The translations under genes were made by a program, and so were the position numbers. Below are positions 17,431 through 27,560 of a DNA stretch of 64,000 nt, piece by piece (position 1 is the first letter of the stretch; each line of letters starts with the position of its first letter). The notes under the pieces are model-generated. The model made no database searches and was not told the DNA's origin. It was given only the letters and a program-made list of their open reading frames with translations. The DNA comes from Collimonas sp. OK607 (GTDB lineage Bacteria; Pseudomonadota; Gammaproteobacteria; Burkholderiales; Burkholderiaceae_D): positions 34,419 to 98,418 of the forward strand of contig NZ_FOKF01000020.1 in the NCBI RefSeq assembly GCF_900111995.1, in the 5' to 3' direction.

Positions 17431-18789
17431 ATGTCCGCTCTTCATCCGTCCGACCAGGCTACTCATGCCGCCGCCGACACCCGAAAACGCATCTTTGCCA
17501 TCGTCGGCGCCTCGTCCGGCAATCTGGTCGAGTGGTTCGATTTCTACATTTACTCGTTTTGTTCGATTTATTTTGCGCCGATGTTTTTCCCTAGCGGGAG
17601 TCCAACCACGCAATTAGCCAATACCGCAGCCATATTTGCAGTTGGCTTTTTCATGCGGCCGGTCGGCGGCTGGTTATTTGGACGGATTGCAGATAAACGC
17701 GGCCGGCGCACCGCAATGATGATCTCGGTGCTGATGATGTGCGGCGGCTCGTTGATGATCGCCTGCCTGCCGACATTTGCCAGTATCGGTTACGCGGCGC
17801 CGGCACTGTTGCTGCTGGCGCGCCTGTTCCAGGGTTTATCGGTGGGCGGCGAATACGGGACCAGCGCCACCTACATGAGTGAAGTCGCGCTGGAAGGGCG
17901 GCGCGGCTTTTTTGCTTCGTTCCAGTACGTGACCCTGATCGGCGGCCAATTGCTGGCAGTGCTGGCGCTGGTCATCTTGCAGCAACTCCTGACGACCGAA
18001 CAATTGCACGCCTGGGGCTGGCGTATTCCTTTCGTTTTAGGTGCGATAGCAGCCTTGGTTGCACTTTATTTACGTAAATCGCTGAGCGAAACCTCGACTG
18101 CGGAGACGCGCAAGAACAAGGATGCAGGCACCTTGGCCGGCTTGATGAAGCATAAGAGAGCATTTCTGACGGTGGTTGGTTTCACTGCCGGCGGCTCCCT
18201 GATTTTCTATACCTTCACCACCTACATGCAAAAATACCTGGTGAACACTGCCGGCATGAGCGCGAAAACCGCCAGTACCGTGATGACTGTGGCTCTCCTT
18301 GTCTACATGTTGATGCAACCGTTGTTCGGCGCGCTCTCCGACAAGATCGGCCGTCGTACGTCAATGCTCTGGTTCGGTGCGCTGGCAGCTGTGGCGACTG
18401 TACCGATTTTGCATGCTCTCAAAGATGTGACGGATCCTTATGCCGCGTTCGGTTTGATCATCCTGGCATTGGCGATCGTGAGTTTTTATACGTCCATCAG
18501 CGGTTTGATCAAGGCAGAAATGTTTCCGACGGAAGTGCGCGCATTGGGTGTAGGTTTGTCATACGCAGTGGGGAATGCTTTGTTCGGCGGGACAGCAGAG
18601 TATGTCGCGCTCGAACTGAAGAAGGCGGGTACGGAATCCACTTTCTACTGGTACGTGTCGGCGATGTGCGCATTGGCATTCGTCGTGGCCTACAAGATGC
18701 GTGACCCGGAGAAGGAAGGTCTTCTCAAAGACGTTCCGCTTGAAGCGTCGAAATACACCTCGGATGCCCAGGTTGCCGCTGCACGTTAG
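17431..18789 (+). CDS. kgtP: Alpha-ketoglutarate permease (MFS, MHS family)
   Basis: Inner-membrane proton symporter for 2-oxoglutarate, 452 aa with 12 predicted transmembrane segments. The family opening [14 protein letters not shown], the cytoplasmic loop [14 protein letters not shown] and [19 protein letters not shown] are visible and match KgtP-type MHS transporters. SD AGGAGA stands just before the start at 17431. It is followed after 15 bp by a DctB-type kinase and DctD-type activator. A sigma54 promoter precedes it, so uptake is probably switched on by its substrate through that pair. A related dicarboxylate substrate is possible. Confidence 0.88.
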   Translation: MSALHPSDQATHAAADTRKRIFAIVGASSGNLVEWFDFYIYSFCSIYFAPMFFPSGSPTTQLANTAAIFAVGFFMRPVGGWLFGRIADKRGRRTAMMISVLMMCGGSLMIACLPTFASIGYAAPALLLLARLFQGLSVGGEYGTSATYMSEVALEGRRGFFASFQYVTLIGGQLLAVLALVILQQLLTTEQLHAWGWRIPFVLGAIAALVALYLRKSLSETSTAETRKNKDAGTLAGLMKHKRAFLTVVGFTAGGSLIFYTFTTYMQKYLVNTAGMSAKTASTVMTVALLVYMLMQPLFGALSDKIGRRTSMLWFGALAAVATVPILHALKDVTDPYAAFGLIILALAIVSFYTSISGLIKAEMFPTEVRALGVGLSYAVGNALFGGTAEYVALELKKAGTESTFYWYVSAMCALAFVVAYKMRDPEKEGLLKDVPLEASKYTSDAQVAAAR

Positions 18790-18804
18790 AGGCCGGCCGA
18801 CGTT

Positions 18805-20628
18805 ATGACTGCAAGAAAACCGCTGCTATGGACTGTGCTGGCGATCGCCTGCGTCATTGCAGTGGTGTTGAGCACCTACGTCATGGCCAGCAGAAAGGCC
18901 AGCGGCGATATCGGTGAAGCCAGCGAACGGCAGTTGCAAATCATTGCGCTCGACCTCGAATCCGTATTGCAGAAATTCGAGACGCTGCCGTTTGCCCTTG
19001 GTTTCCAAACGGATGTGTTGCATGCGCTGGCGCAGCCGGACGATCAGCGCAATATTCAACGCCTGAACCAGACATTGCAATTGATTCAGCGGCAATCGAA
19101 GGTGGTGGCGATTTACGTGCTGGATCGTAAAGGCCTGACGCTGGCTTCCAGCAACTGGGATACGCCGACCAGCTTTGTCGGCCGGGATTTCGGTTTCCGC
19201 CCTTATTTCCGCGAAGCGATCAAAGGTAATGCCGGGCGTTTTTACGGCATCGGCAATGCTACCAATGTGCCCGGTTACTTCATCGCCCAGCCTGTCTATG
19301 CCAGTGCGGCAGAAAACGGTACGAACGGCACAAAGGGTGCAACGGGGGCAAAGGCCGCAGTAGGCGTGATGGTAGTCAAGATAGACCTGACCGAGTTCGA
19401 GCATACCTGGAGCAGCAGCGAAGAGCCGATTACGCTGGTCGACAGCAGCGGGGTGGTGTTCTTGAGTAATCGCCCAGCCTGGAAATACCACAGCCTGTAT
19501 CCGCTGAATGGCGCGATACAGCAAGACCTGACCGGCACCCATCAGTACGCGGATCAGGCGATTACGCCGGTGGCGTCGCTGCCGAAGCTGCAAAGGGCGG
19601 AATTCGGCCAGCACGTGACACGTGGCGTCGGCCGCCTCGGATGGCAGCTCATGTTATTTCCTTCGCAAGCGCGGATTGCCCGTATCGCCATGCTGTGGAC
19701 GTTGGCCGCAGTGTTATTACTGGCGATTGCCGGAATCTCCTTGTGGGCGCTATATCAACGCCGGCGGCGGCTGGAGGAGCGGTTAGTATCGGCCGAATAC
19801 CTGGATCGGACCATCGCCCAACGAACCCAGGAACTGCGGGTGGCGAATCAAACGCTGGAAGCCAAGTACGCCAAATTGAAAGAAACCGAGCACTTGCTGC
19901 GTTCAACCCAGAACACGCTGATCCAGGCTGGCAAGCTGGCCATGCTGGGACAAATGGCGGCTGGCATTGCCCACGAGTTGAACCAGCCGCTGGCAGCGAT
20001 CCGTGCTTTTGCCGACAATGCCATGACTTTCCTGACCCGCGGGCAAGCTGATAAAGCTACTGAAAATCTAAGTCACATCAGCAATGCCAGCGCCCGTATG
20101 GGCAAGATAGTCGGGCAACTCAACGGTTTTTCCAGGAAAAGCCATGAGACGGTGGCTGTCATAGATTTGCCGAAATCCATAGAGGCGGCGGCATTGTTAT
20201 TGAACAATGAATTCCAGACGCATGACGCCAAACTGCAAATCGATATCCGCCACCCGGCCCAGGTGGTTGGCGATTCGGTGCGGACCGAGCAGGTGCTGAT
20301 CAACCTGTTGCGCAACGCGCTGGACGCGGTGGATAATGCCGAACAAAAAAACGTCTCGCTGCTGCTGGAATGTGAAGCAGGCGAGGCGGTGATCCGGATC
20401 CGCGACTCCGGGCCCGGCATTCCGGCGCAGGTCGCTTTGCATCTGTTCGAGCCGTTTTTTACTACCAAACCGTCCGGCAAGGGCCTGGGGCTGGGCCTGG
20501 CTATTTCATCTTCCATCGTGCAGGCGATGAACGGCCGTCTGACGGCGAATAATCATAAAGATGGCGGCGCCGAATTCGTGTTGTATTTTCCTTTGCTCGA
20601 ATCGGTCGAATCATCGGTGGAATCTTGA
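18805..20628 (+). CDS. dctB: DctB/MifS-type sensor histidine kinase
   Basis: 607-aa membrane sensor kinase. Two transmembrane segments (about 7-27 and 290-312) bracket a periplasmic double-Cache/PDC domain that in this family binds C4- or C5-dicarboxylates. A coiled linker (about 318-375) leads to the HisKA box AAGIAHELNQPL with H390, then the HATPase domain with GSGPGIP-like and GKGLGLGL motifs. It presumably phosphorylates the response regulator encoded directly downstream, which overlaps its stop. Position after kgtP suggests it senses 2-oxoglutarate. Confidence 0.9.
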   Translation: MTARKPLLWTVLAIACVIAVVLSTYVMASRKASGDIGEASERQLQIIALDLESVLQKFETLPFALGFQTDVLHALAQPDDQRNIQRLNQTLQLIQRQSKVVAIYVLDRKGLTLASSNWDTPTSFVGRDFGFRPYFREAIKGNAGRFYGIGNATNVPGYFIAQPVYASAAENGTNGTKGATGAKAAVGVMVVKIDLTEFEHTWSSSEEPITLVDSSGVVFLSNRPAWKYHSLYPLNGAIQQDLTGTHQYADQAITPVASLPKLQRAEFGQHVTRGVGRLGWQLMLFPSQARIARIAMLWTLAAVLLLAIAGISLWALYQRRRRLEERLVSAEYLDRTIAQRTQELRVANQTLEAKYAKLKETEHLLRSTQNTLIQAGKLAMLGQMAAGIAHELNQPLAAIRAFADNAMTFLTRGQADKATENLSHISNASARMGKIVGQLNGFSRKSHETVAVIDLPKSIEAAALLLNNEFQTHDAKLQIDIRHPAQVVGDSVRTEQVLINLLRNALDAVDNAEQKNVSLLLECEAGEAVIRIRDSGPGIPAQVALHLFEPFFTTKPSGKGLGLGLAISSSIVQAMNGRLTANNHKDGGAEFVLYFPLLESVESSVES

Positions 20629-20639
20629 TGGAGGTAACG

Positions 20640-21974
20640 GTGGCGACACTGGAAGCAATACTGATCGAGGACGAACAAGCGGTGCGAGAGGCGATCGCCC
20701 AGACGCTGGAACTGGGTGGTTTCATCGTCCACGCCTGCGATAGCGTAGAGCAGGCGCAGTCGTGGCTGACTTCCGGATTTGGCGGCGTGATCGTCACTGA
20801 CGTGCGCTTGCCCGGCCGCTCCGGCCTGGAGCTGTTGACGCAAGTTGCAACGTTGGATCCCGATCTGCCGGTGATTGTCGTCACCGGCCATGGCGATGTC
20901 AGCATGGCGGTGGATGCGATGCGCGCCGGCGCCTACGACTTCATCGAAAAGCCGTTTGCCGCTGAACGCCTGATGGAGGCAGCTCACCGGGCCCAGGAAA
21001 AGCGTAGCCTGATTATTGAGAATCGGCGTCTGAAAGCCGCCTGGGTGGCGCATCCGGATATGCCGAGCCTGATCGGCCAGTCGAGCGCAATCGAGCGCGT
21101 CCGAACCATGATCCGCAGCGTCGGGCCGAGCATGGTCGATATCCTGATCAACGGCCAGACCGGCAGCGGCAAGGAAGTGGTGGCGCGTCAGCTGCATGTC
21201 GCCAGCGGCCGCACAGGCCCGTTTGTCGCTATCAATTGCGGCGCATTACCGGAAACAATATTCGAAAGCGAGATTTTCGGCCATGAGGCCGGGGCCTTCA
21301 CCAGTGCCCAGAAAAGACGCATCGGCAAACTGGAATATGCCAAAGGCGGCACGGTATTTCTCGATGAAATTGAAAGCATGCCTTTGGCGCTGCAGGTCAA
21401 ATTGCTGCGCGTGCTGCAAGAACGCAGGCTGGAGCGGCTCGGCGGCAATGAAGCGATTGCCATCGATTGCCGCATCATCGCCGCCAGCAAGGCCAATCTG
21501 CTGCAGATGAGTGCGCAGGGCAGTTTTCGCGAGGATTTGTACTACCGCATTGGCGTGGTCAGCATCGACCTGCCGCGCCTGAACGAGCGGCGCGAAGATA
21601 TTCCGTTGTTGCTGGCCCATTTCATCCAGGGCGCGGCTATTCGTTATCAGCGGCCGTTGCCGCAATGGACGCTGGCGCAAATGGCGCAATGGCAAACCCG
21701 CGACTGGCCAGGCAATGTACGCGAGTTGCGCAATTTCGCCGACCGGCTGGTGCTTGGAGTGGCGGAGGGGGTAGCCGATCTTGCAGGTCAGGGCGATGGC
21801 GCTACCAGTGTGCCGCTGCCACAGCAAATGGATAGCTATGAGCGCATGTTGATCTCGGAAATGTTGAATTCGAGTAACGGCAATGTGGCCATCGCAGCGG
21901 ATCGACTGGGCCTTCCCAAGAAAACCCTGTACGACAAAATCAAGAAATATCAGCTGGCTGCAGGCAAGGCATAA
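20640..21974 (+). CDS. dctD: DctD/MifR-type sigma54-dependent response regulator
   Basis: Enhancer-binding activator with receiver domain (D53 from this start, in IVTDVRLPGRSG), AAA+ sigma54-interaction domain (Walker A GQTGSGKE, and AGAFTSA, the loop that contacts sigma54) and a C-terminal Fis-type helix-turn-helix (NVAIAADRLGLPKKTLYDKI). I prefer GTG at 20640, which has GGAGG six bases upstream; TTG 20625 or ATG 20628 would add five or four residues and overlap the dctB stop. It should act on the -24/-12 promoter upstream of kgtP. About 444 aa, normal for DctD. Confidence 0.9.
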   Translation: MATLEAILIEDEQAVREAIAQTLELGGFIVHACDSVEQAQSWLTSGFGGVIVTDVRLPGRSGLELLTQVATLDPDLPVIVVTGHGDVSMAVDAMRAGAYDFIEKPFAAERLMEAAHRAQEKRSLIIENRRLKAAWVAHPDMPSLIGQSSAIERVRTMIRSVGPSMVDILINGQTGSGKEVVARQLHVASGRTGPFVAINCGALPETIFESEIFGHEAGAFTSAQKRRIGKLEYAKGGTVFLDEIESMPLALQVKLLRVLQERRLERLGGNEAIAIDCRIIAASKANLLQMSAQGSFREDLYYRIGVVSIDLPRLNERREDIPLLLAHFIQGAAIRYQRPLPQWTLAQMAQWQTRDWPGNVRELRNFADRLVLGVAEGVADLAGQGDGATSVPLPQQMDSYERMLISEMLNSSNGNVAIAADRLGLPKKTLYDKIKKYQLAAGKA

Positions 21975-22093
21975 GGCCGGGCCGGATAAATCATATTTTT
22001 CCGACAACAAGTTGTTGAAAGTGGGAGATGTTACAAAACATTATTCCACTGGACAAGCGCGCATGAATCTTTATCATTGGCATCTTTTTTAAG

Positions 22094-23260
22094 ATGGATG
22101 TCACAATGAGCGCTTCATCGCTGCCTTCAGCCTCATTCAAAGCACCAGACCGCAGTTCCAATTTTCAATTCGGTTTTATCGACCTGTTAAAGGTCATCGC
22201 TGCGCAATTGATTGTCTTGCACCATCTGGCGTTCTACGGCCCGATGTCTGATCACGTCCGTCCGATCGCACCGACGCTGATCGGCTGGCTGGACGATTAC
22301 GCCCGCATCGCGGTCCAGGTGTTCCTGGTGGTCGGTGGTTTCCTGGCGGCCAAGTCACTCTCACCGCAAGGCACTTCAACCGTTTCCGATCCTCTGCGCG
22401 TCATGTGGCGTCGCTACATGAAGCTGGTGCCGCCGTTCCTGGTGGCGACCGTGCTGGCAGTCGGCGCTTCAGCCTGGGCCGGATTGTGGATGACGCATTA
22501 CTCCATCTCGGCAATGCCGACCGCAATGCAACTGGCCGCCCACGCGCTGTTGCTGCATTCAATATTAGGGTATGAATCGATCTCGGCCGGAGCCTGGTAT
22601 GTCGCCATCGACTTCCAGCTATACGCGTTGCTGACCATGCTGCTGTGGCTGAGCGGCGGCGTTGCCAAGCGTCACGCCATGCCGTGGCTGGCGCCAGTGC
22701 TGGTGGTGATCGGCGTTAGCGTATCGCTGCTGTACTTCAATCGCGATGCCTCCTGGGACGCCTGGGCGCCATATTTCTTTGGCAGTTATGGCTTGGGGGC
22801 GATTGCCTGGTGGGCCCGTGACCTGGGTCGTCGGCCGGCAGTGGTAGCGCTACTGATGGCGGCAATACTGTTGCCGACCTTGTACGCATTGGCCATCGAT
22901 TTCCGCAGCCGTATCGCAGTCGCACTGATGGTGGCTTGCGTACTGGTGCTGGTAAGCCGACGCGGTATATTGCTGTCGCGCCAGCGTTTTGCCTGGGTCC
23001 GTGCTTTCGGACGGATCTCTTACTCGATCTTCCTGGTGCATTTCCCGGTCTGCCTGATCGTCAACGCCGCCTTCGTCAAATTCGTGCCGGCACGGCCGCT
23101 GTTGCAGGCGGGCGGCATGGTACTGGCCTGGGCTGCCAGCCTGGCCGCAGGTGCGATTTTCTATCGTTGGGTTGAAATCCCGCTAAGCCGTCTTTCAGCA
23201 CGGGCATCCGGTCAGAGTCTGGCGTTGCAGGCTCCGGCCACGGCTCAGTTTAGTCGGTAA
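22094..23260 (+). CDS. Acyltransferase 3 family membrane protein
   Basis: 388-aa integral membrane O-acyltransferase (OafA/OPG-acyltransferase type) with about ten hydrophobic segments. The family's first segment DLLKVIAAQLIVLHHL contains the usual catalytic-region histidines (HH), and RISYSIFLVHFPVC near the end is typical. Such enzymes add acetyl or succinyl groups to sugars, exopolysaccharides or small molecules in the envelope. SD is poor for the ATG at 22094; the ATG at 22106 is an alternative. No neighbouring biosynthesis gene hints at the acceptor. Confidence 0.82.
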   Translation: MDVTMSASSLPSASFKAPDRSSNFQFGFIDLLKVIAAQLIVLHHLAFYGPMSDHVRPIAPTLIGWLDDYARIAVQVFLVVGGFLAAKSLSPQGTSTVSDPLRVMWRRYMKLVPPFLVATVLAVGASAWAGLWMTHYSISAMPTAMQLAAHALLLHSILGYESISAGAWYVAIDFQLYALLTMLLWLSGGVAKRHAMPWLAPVLVVIGVSVSLLYFNRDASWDAWAPYFFGSYGLGAIAWWARDLGRRPAVVALLMAAILLPTLYALAIDFRSRIAVALMVACVLVLVSRRGILLSRQRFAWVRAFGRISYSIFLVHFPVCLIVNAAFVKFVPARPLLQAGGMVLAWAASLAAGAIFYRWVEIPLSRLSARASGQSLALQAPATAQFSR

Positions 23261-23268
23261 CAACGCTT

Positions 23269-23291
23269 GTAAGCGCCGCTAGGGCGCTTAC
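23269..23291. terminator. Hairpin between convergent genes
   Basis: GTAAGCGCC (23269-23277) pairs with GGCGCTTAC (23283-23291) around a 5-nt loop, overlapping the stop codon of the leftward MFS gene. No T-run; likely a shared weak terminator. Confidence 0.5.
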
Positions 23292-24577
23292 AGCATATCT
23301 TCCATCTCCTGTTTGCTGTTGGCAGGCACAAGCTCCGTACGCTGGCGCCGTTGACGCCGGAAATGCAGGAACGCCAGCACCAGTGCTGCCAATTGCAAGG
23401 CTGCGCAAAAATAAAACGGCGCGCCAATCCGCCAGTCGCCCTTCGGCAAATGCGACACCATTCCCAGCAGCGGCGCGCCAATGACCGGTGCGATCACTGC
23501 CATCAGGCTATTGAGCGAACTGACCGCTCCCAGTGTCTGGCCCTGGCTGTGCGAATCCACAGCGCCCGACATGATGCTCTGAATCGATGCGTTCACGGTA
23601 GCGCCGAATACATTTGCGAAAATAACCGCATACATCATCCATGACTGGCTGGCAGCACCCCACAAGAGGTAGGCCGCGGTAGAGGAAAGCAGTCCGATAA
23701 CTGCTAGCCGTTGCGGACTGAAACGCTTCAACAACGGCCCCAGCAACAAGCCTTGCACAATCACCGACATGATACCTACCGCCGCCAGCGACTGGCCGTT
23801 TTCCTGCGGCCCCCAGCCAAACTTGAACGTGGTGTACAGCACCCAGGTGGTATACAACACGAATTGCGCCAGACCGTTACAGGCAATCACCGCCACCAGC
23901 GGACCGACTGCTTTCAAGCGCGATAGTGCACGCAGTGAAGTCAGCGGGTTGGCGGCCTTCCAGCCAAATGCGCGACGGCGGTCAAGCGGCAGCGACTCCG
24001 GCAGGACGAAATAGCCGTACATCAGATTAAGCAACGCCAGACTGCCGGCAACGATAAATGGCAATCGCAAATTGATCGCACCCAGCAAACCGCCCATCAC
24101 CGGCCCGACGATAAAACCGACGCCGAACATCGCACCGATCATGCCGAAACGTTTGGCGCGCTGCTCCGGCGCGGTGATATCGGCCACATAAGCATTGCAA
24201 ACAGCAGCGTTAGACTGCATCGCACCGCCGACCAGGCGCACCACAATCAGCATCCACAGTGCAGTGGAAAAAGCAGTCGCAAAAAAATTCAACGCCAGGC
24301 CGCAGAACCCCAATAACAGCACCGGTCGCCGGCCGTATTGATCGGACAGCGCACCGAGAATCGGTGAGCCGAAAAAGTTGGCGATGCCGAACGCAAAGGC
24401 GATTGCGCCGTACCAGAATGCCTGGTCGGCTTGCGAACCGGTGAAGTTCCCGACCAGCGCCGGTAGCACCGGAACGATCAGCCCGATTGAAATCATGTCG
24501 ATTAATACGGTCAGCATGATGAAGGGCATGGCGGCGGTGCGGCCGCGACTCTGCGCTGGAGGTTTGTAATTTGTCAC
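23288..24577 (-). CDS. Tet/TCR-type MFS drug efflux pump
   Basis: 429-aa, 12-segment MFS transporter similar in style to class A-type tetracycline:H+ antiporters. Seen: LTVLIDMISIGLIVPVLP in segment 1, motif A GALSDQYGRRPVLL after segment 2, and GFIVGPVMGGLLG (motif C, antiporter signature) in segment 5. Drug specificity cannot be read and many chromosomal relatives do not give tetracycline resistance. No TetR gene is adjacent. A deletion remnant of a close relative lies 3 kb away at 27561-27659. Confidence 0.88.
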   Translation of the reverse strand: MTNYKPPAQSRGRTAAMPFIMLTVLIDMISIGLIVPVLPALVGNFTGSQADQAFWYGAIAFAFGIANFFGSPILGALSDQYGRRPVLLLGFCGLALNFFATAFSTALWMLIVVRLVGGAMQSNAAVCNAYVADITAPEQRAKRFGMIGAMFGVGFIVGPVMGGLLGAINLRLPFIVAGSLALLNLMYGYFVLPESLPLDRRRAFGWKAANPLTSLRALSRLKAVGPLVAVIACNGLAQFVLYTTWVLYTTFKFGWGPQENGQSLAAVGIMSVIVQGLLLGPLLKRFSPQRLAVIGLLSSTAAYLLWGAASQSWMMYAVIFANVFGATVNASIQSIMSGAVDSHSQGQTLGAVSSLNSLMAVIAPVIGAPLLGMVSHLPKGDWRIGAPFYFCAALQLAALVLAFLHFRRQRRQRTELVPANSKQEMEDML

Positions 24578-24841
24578 GCGTCGTTATTCCGATAGGTAGT
24601 TCGGTGTAGTGCGACAGGTCGGGGCGGCCTGATTGCATTTGTGATGATATCCAAAAGGTAGTCCAGATGTTTACTGCTTGTAGACATTAGTGTTGGCCGA
24701 CAAGTGCGTTGTTATTCAGCAACTAATTGCAAGGGAGTATGTTAATTATTGTAAAAAGATACAATTCAGACACATTTTCAATTATAAAGCTTGGTTTTCT
24801 ATCTATAATTTCCGCAAGGGAAAATATATAGAAAGCAACAG

Positions 24842-25648
24842 ATGTCGAAAAACACCTTCGCGGACAAAGGTGATGGTCGTTTATTGTGTTTTGCAAAGGG
24901 GATCGGTTTAACTATCTTGTTAGCTGCGACCATGCAGAATGGGATAGCACAAACAGCCGTAACCGAGCGAGATGCCTCGGAGGGACTGCGCCGGCAAGAA
25001 GAACGCACGCGCGAGCAGCAAATGCAGCTGCAGCCCAAGGCCGACGTCCTGAGTCCTCCCACTTCCACCAAGATTTCTATCGATCTGCCGGTTGAGTCGC
25101 CATGTTTCGTGATTCGCGAAGTGACCCTGAGCGGGAAGAGTATTGGGCGCTTTAGCTAGTTGCAGGATGCCGCTTTGCCATTCCTGAATCGCTGCGTCGG
25201 TGTTGAGGGGTTGCGCCGGATTGCCTCGACACTGGATGCCAAACTGATCGAGCTTGGCTACGCCACCACGCGCGTCAGCTTGCCGCAACAAAATCTGCAC
25301 AACGGTACTTTGGAACTTGCCTTGCATGTCGGTCGCATTAACGAAGTACGCATGGTCAAGGCCGGCGATGCCAAGCAGGCGGCGGATGATAGCTGGGGAA
25401 CCTGGCGCAATGCGTTCCCTGGCATTCCGTCATTGGGGCCGGGTGACATCCTGAATATTCGCGATCTGGAGCAGGGCGTCGAGCAAATGAAACGCCTGCC
25501 GAGCCAGGCAGCCGCCACACGCATCGAACCGGGTGCGGAAGCGGATACCAGCGTGATTTATATTGAGCGGCAAAGCGGCAGTTTCGGCGAGCGAGTCCGA
25601 GGCGGCATTACGCTCGATAATTCGGGTACCGTACGAGTGAGAAATTAA
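24842..25648 (+). pseudogene. Truncated TpsB (ShlB/FhaC-type) outer-membrane transporter with amber stop
   Basis: The reading frame encodes a signal peptide, a short linker rich in RQEERTREQQ, and the POTRA region of a two-partner-secretion transporter (FVIREVTLSGKSI, LIELGYATTRVSLPQQN, GTLELALHVGRI, SGERVRGGITLDNSG-like end). An in-frame TAG at 25157-25159 splits it. The frame then stays open for 162 codons and stops at 25648 before any beta-barrel, so about half of the normal ~550 aa is missing. No TpsA exoprotein is nearby. Clearly a decayed gene. Confidence 0.85.
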
Positions 25649-26409
25649 TGAAAACGCCTGACATTAGGTTATGGATCGCGGCAAGAGCAGTCCAGGCCGT
25701 AAGCATTGAGAAACGCCATGAGCAAGTGCTGGAGCGGATGTCACAGATCGGCCCACCGCTAGGGTTTGCTGGCTTGGAGTTACCTTCCGCTCCTGATTGT
25801 GGTGACGGGTTGGCCGCAACCTATGGGGTCAAATTGCCGATCCGAGGATTGAAATTTGCGGGCGATTACATATTTCGTGGCGAGCGTTTCAATTATCAGG
25901 ATAACGGTCGATTTGACGATTATTTACGTTTTGGTTTTAAGGTTTCAAACAGAGCATTAAATTACAAGGAGATCGTGCATGAGCACTTTCCGAGGGTTAT
26001 AGATGCGTTTCGCGGATATCGTGCTTTCTTGGCCTACGGGGAGTACTACTCCGCATATTGTGGCGGTTATGTACCGTCTGATGACGGTTCAACTGCGTTT
26101 GATGCGCAGGGAAACGCTGTTCTGAATAATCTGACCTATAACTGTTTGCTTGCGGATAAAACCATTGATCTTGATGGACGGAATAACATCTATGTGTTGA
26201 GTCCGGCAGTGTATTGGGATAATGAACTTTGTCAGCGCGCTCTAGGATATGGGCCGGATGAAGTCATTCGTCGACTCAATGGTTTGGTGCCTAAGGTCGA
26301 GTTTCTATCAGACGGAGTCTATATCGTTTTTAACGATGACCATGAACTGAGCTTCGAAGCATTTTTATTCATTAACGAATATTTCAAACCAGTCCTCGGA
26401 TTGATTTGA
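25648..26409 (+). CDS. Orphan protein of unknown function after the TpsB remnant
   Basis: 253-aa ORF with no signal peptide and no recognised domain. Its ATG shares a base with the stop of the truncated TpsB frame (TAATG) and no SD is visible, so the true N-terminus is uncertain and may start later. The protein is rich in aromatic and acidic residues (for example FDDYLRFGF, YWDNELCQRALGYGPDEV), soluble-looking. It is AT-richer than the flanking housekeeping genes. Position behind a two-partner-secretion relic would fit an orphan immunity protein of a contact-dependent inhibition locus, but this is only context. Confidence 0.5.
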   Translation: MKTPDIRLWIAARAVQAVSIEKRHEQVLERMSQIGPPLGFAGLELPSAPDCGDGLAATYGVKLPIRGLKFAGDYIFRGERFNYQDNGRFDDYLRFGFKVSNRALNYKEIVHEHFPRVIDAFRGYRAFLAYGEYYSAYCGGYVPSDDGSTAFDAQGNAVLNNLTYNCLLADKTIDLDGRNNIYVLSPAVYWDNELCQRALGYGPDEVIRRLNGLVPKVEFLSDGVYIVFNDDHELSFEAFLFINEYFKPVLGLI

Positions 26410-26502
26410 ACGAGGGCTGGGATTGTAGCCGTTGGTAATGCAGGTTAGTGCATCAGAAGCCGTTAATAAACTCTTAAACCGTCAAACATCTTTCTCACAA
26501 AA

Positions 26503-26785
26503 ATGAAAGTAAAAATAGTACGAAATTTATCTAGATTTTTTTACTATTGGCTATTTTTTTACTGCTATTAACTGTAGTAGTTCCGACTTGATCGGACAGT
26601 AAGGCCTTGCCAAAGGGTGGGGTTACCCGAATCCCTACGCTTTTGATAAAACCACGGTCTCGCTTAACGATCGCGCAAAGATGTTTGTGTGCATGAAAAA
26701 AAGAGGATTCATCTATGACAGCGATTTTGATTTCTGCACTGACCGCAAGCAACAAAATCTCTCAGCCTGTCAATCTGCCCAATAG
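26503..26785 (+). pseudogene. Broken small lipoprotein-like gene
   Basis: ATG at 26503 opens a basic, then very hydrophobic segment (MKVKIVRNLSRFFYYWLFF) that stops shortly after. Shifting frame within a T-run near 26560 gives TAINCSSSD, like a lipobox region, then a TAA. After that the frame is open to 26785 and reads GYPNPYAFDK, MFVCMKKRGFIYD and FCTDRK. The three pieces look like one small Cys-containing lipoprotein broken by a frameshift and a nonsense codon. Confidence 0.35.
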
Positions 26786-26937
26786 TTTTAGAACCTGAAG
26801 ATCTTTATATGAAGTCTCGGCTTACGTCGATGACAGTAGCAGGATATTTGGTTTTCCTCCGCCATTTGTGTCCGCAATTCGATCGCCATGTACTCCGATG
26901 TGACGGGGGTTATTTCGTATTTTTAAACAGGATCCTT

Positions 26938-27465
26938 ATGCTTCGTGCGACCCGTTTCGCACTTCTTGTCGCATCTTTAGTTCTCCTCTCCGCCTGCGCA
27001 ACGCCAGCGTCTGGCCCACGACCTGGCGTACCGGAGATTCCAGACAACGTGCCGCTTGCAACCATCGTGTTGGAGGCACCTTACACCGATACGAGGCTCT
27101 TTTTGCGAGCCCCGCTTCATTGCGCCAGCTTTTTGGGACTGCCTTCGAATAACAGGGGTGGCAGACTCATCGCATCCATTCCGCGCCACAATCGTAGTGG
27201 TGAGATCCAGCAGGCAAGAGTGACAGCTGGATCTCATATAGTGTTTGGAGTGATGCAACCAGGCGCAAGCGCCAACGTAGAGAGTCAACAAGATTGGGTT
27301 ATGCCTGTCGAGGCCGGTGCAACGTATAACGTGGAAGTCAAACCTCCCTCAGGATTTTTTAATCTTGGCGGTTTTAAATTAACTGTAACCAAAGATGGGA
27401 TTCCAGTACCAATAAAAGTGTTGCCGCTCCCTAGAAACAGCACCTGTCCAGAGGATTTGACGTAA
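26938..27465 (+). CDS. Putative lipoprotein of unknown function
   Basis: 175-aa protein with a clean lipoprotein signal (ATRFALLVASLVLLSAC, lipidated C20). The ATG at 26938 is chosen because AGGAT precedes it and the signal peptide starts there; an in-frame ATG at 26809 would put 43 extra residues before the signal. The mature part is beta-rich (VTAGSHIVFGVMQPGA, YNVEVKPPSGFFNLGGFKL). No family recognised. Lies in the AT-richer decaying stretch and stands alone. Confidence 0.7.
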   Translation: MLRATRFALLVASLVLLSACATPASGPRPGVPEIPDNVPLATIVLEAPYTDTRLFLRAPLHCASFLGLPSNNRGGRLIASIPRHNRSGEIQQARVTAGSHIVFGVMQPGASANVESQQDWVMPVEAGATYNVEVKPPSGFFNLGGFKLTVTKDGIPVPIKVLPLPRNSTCPEDLT

Positions 27466-27560
27466 AAATCACCTCGTTCGTTACAGCGCATTTTCAGCCG
27501 CCATATGGCGATACTTGCCTTCTGCTATATAGACCAGCTAGACCAGCGGTCTAACGCGTG

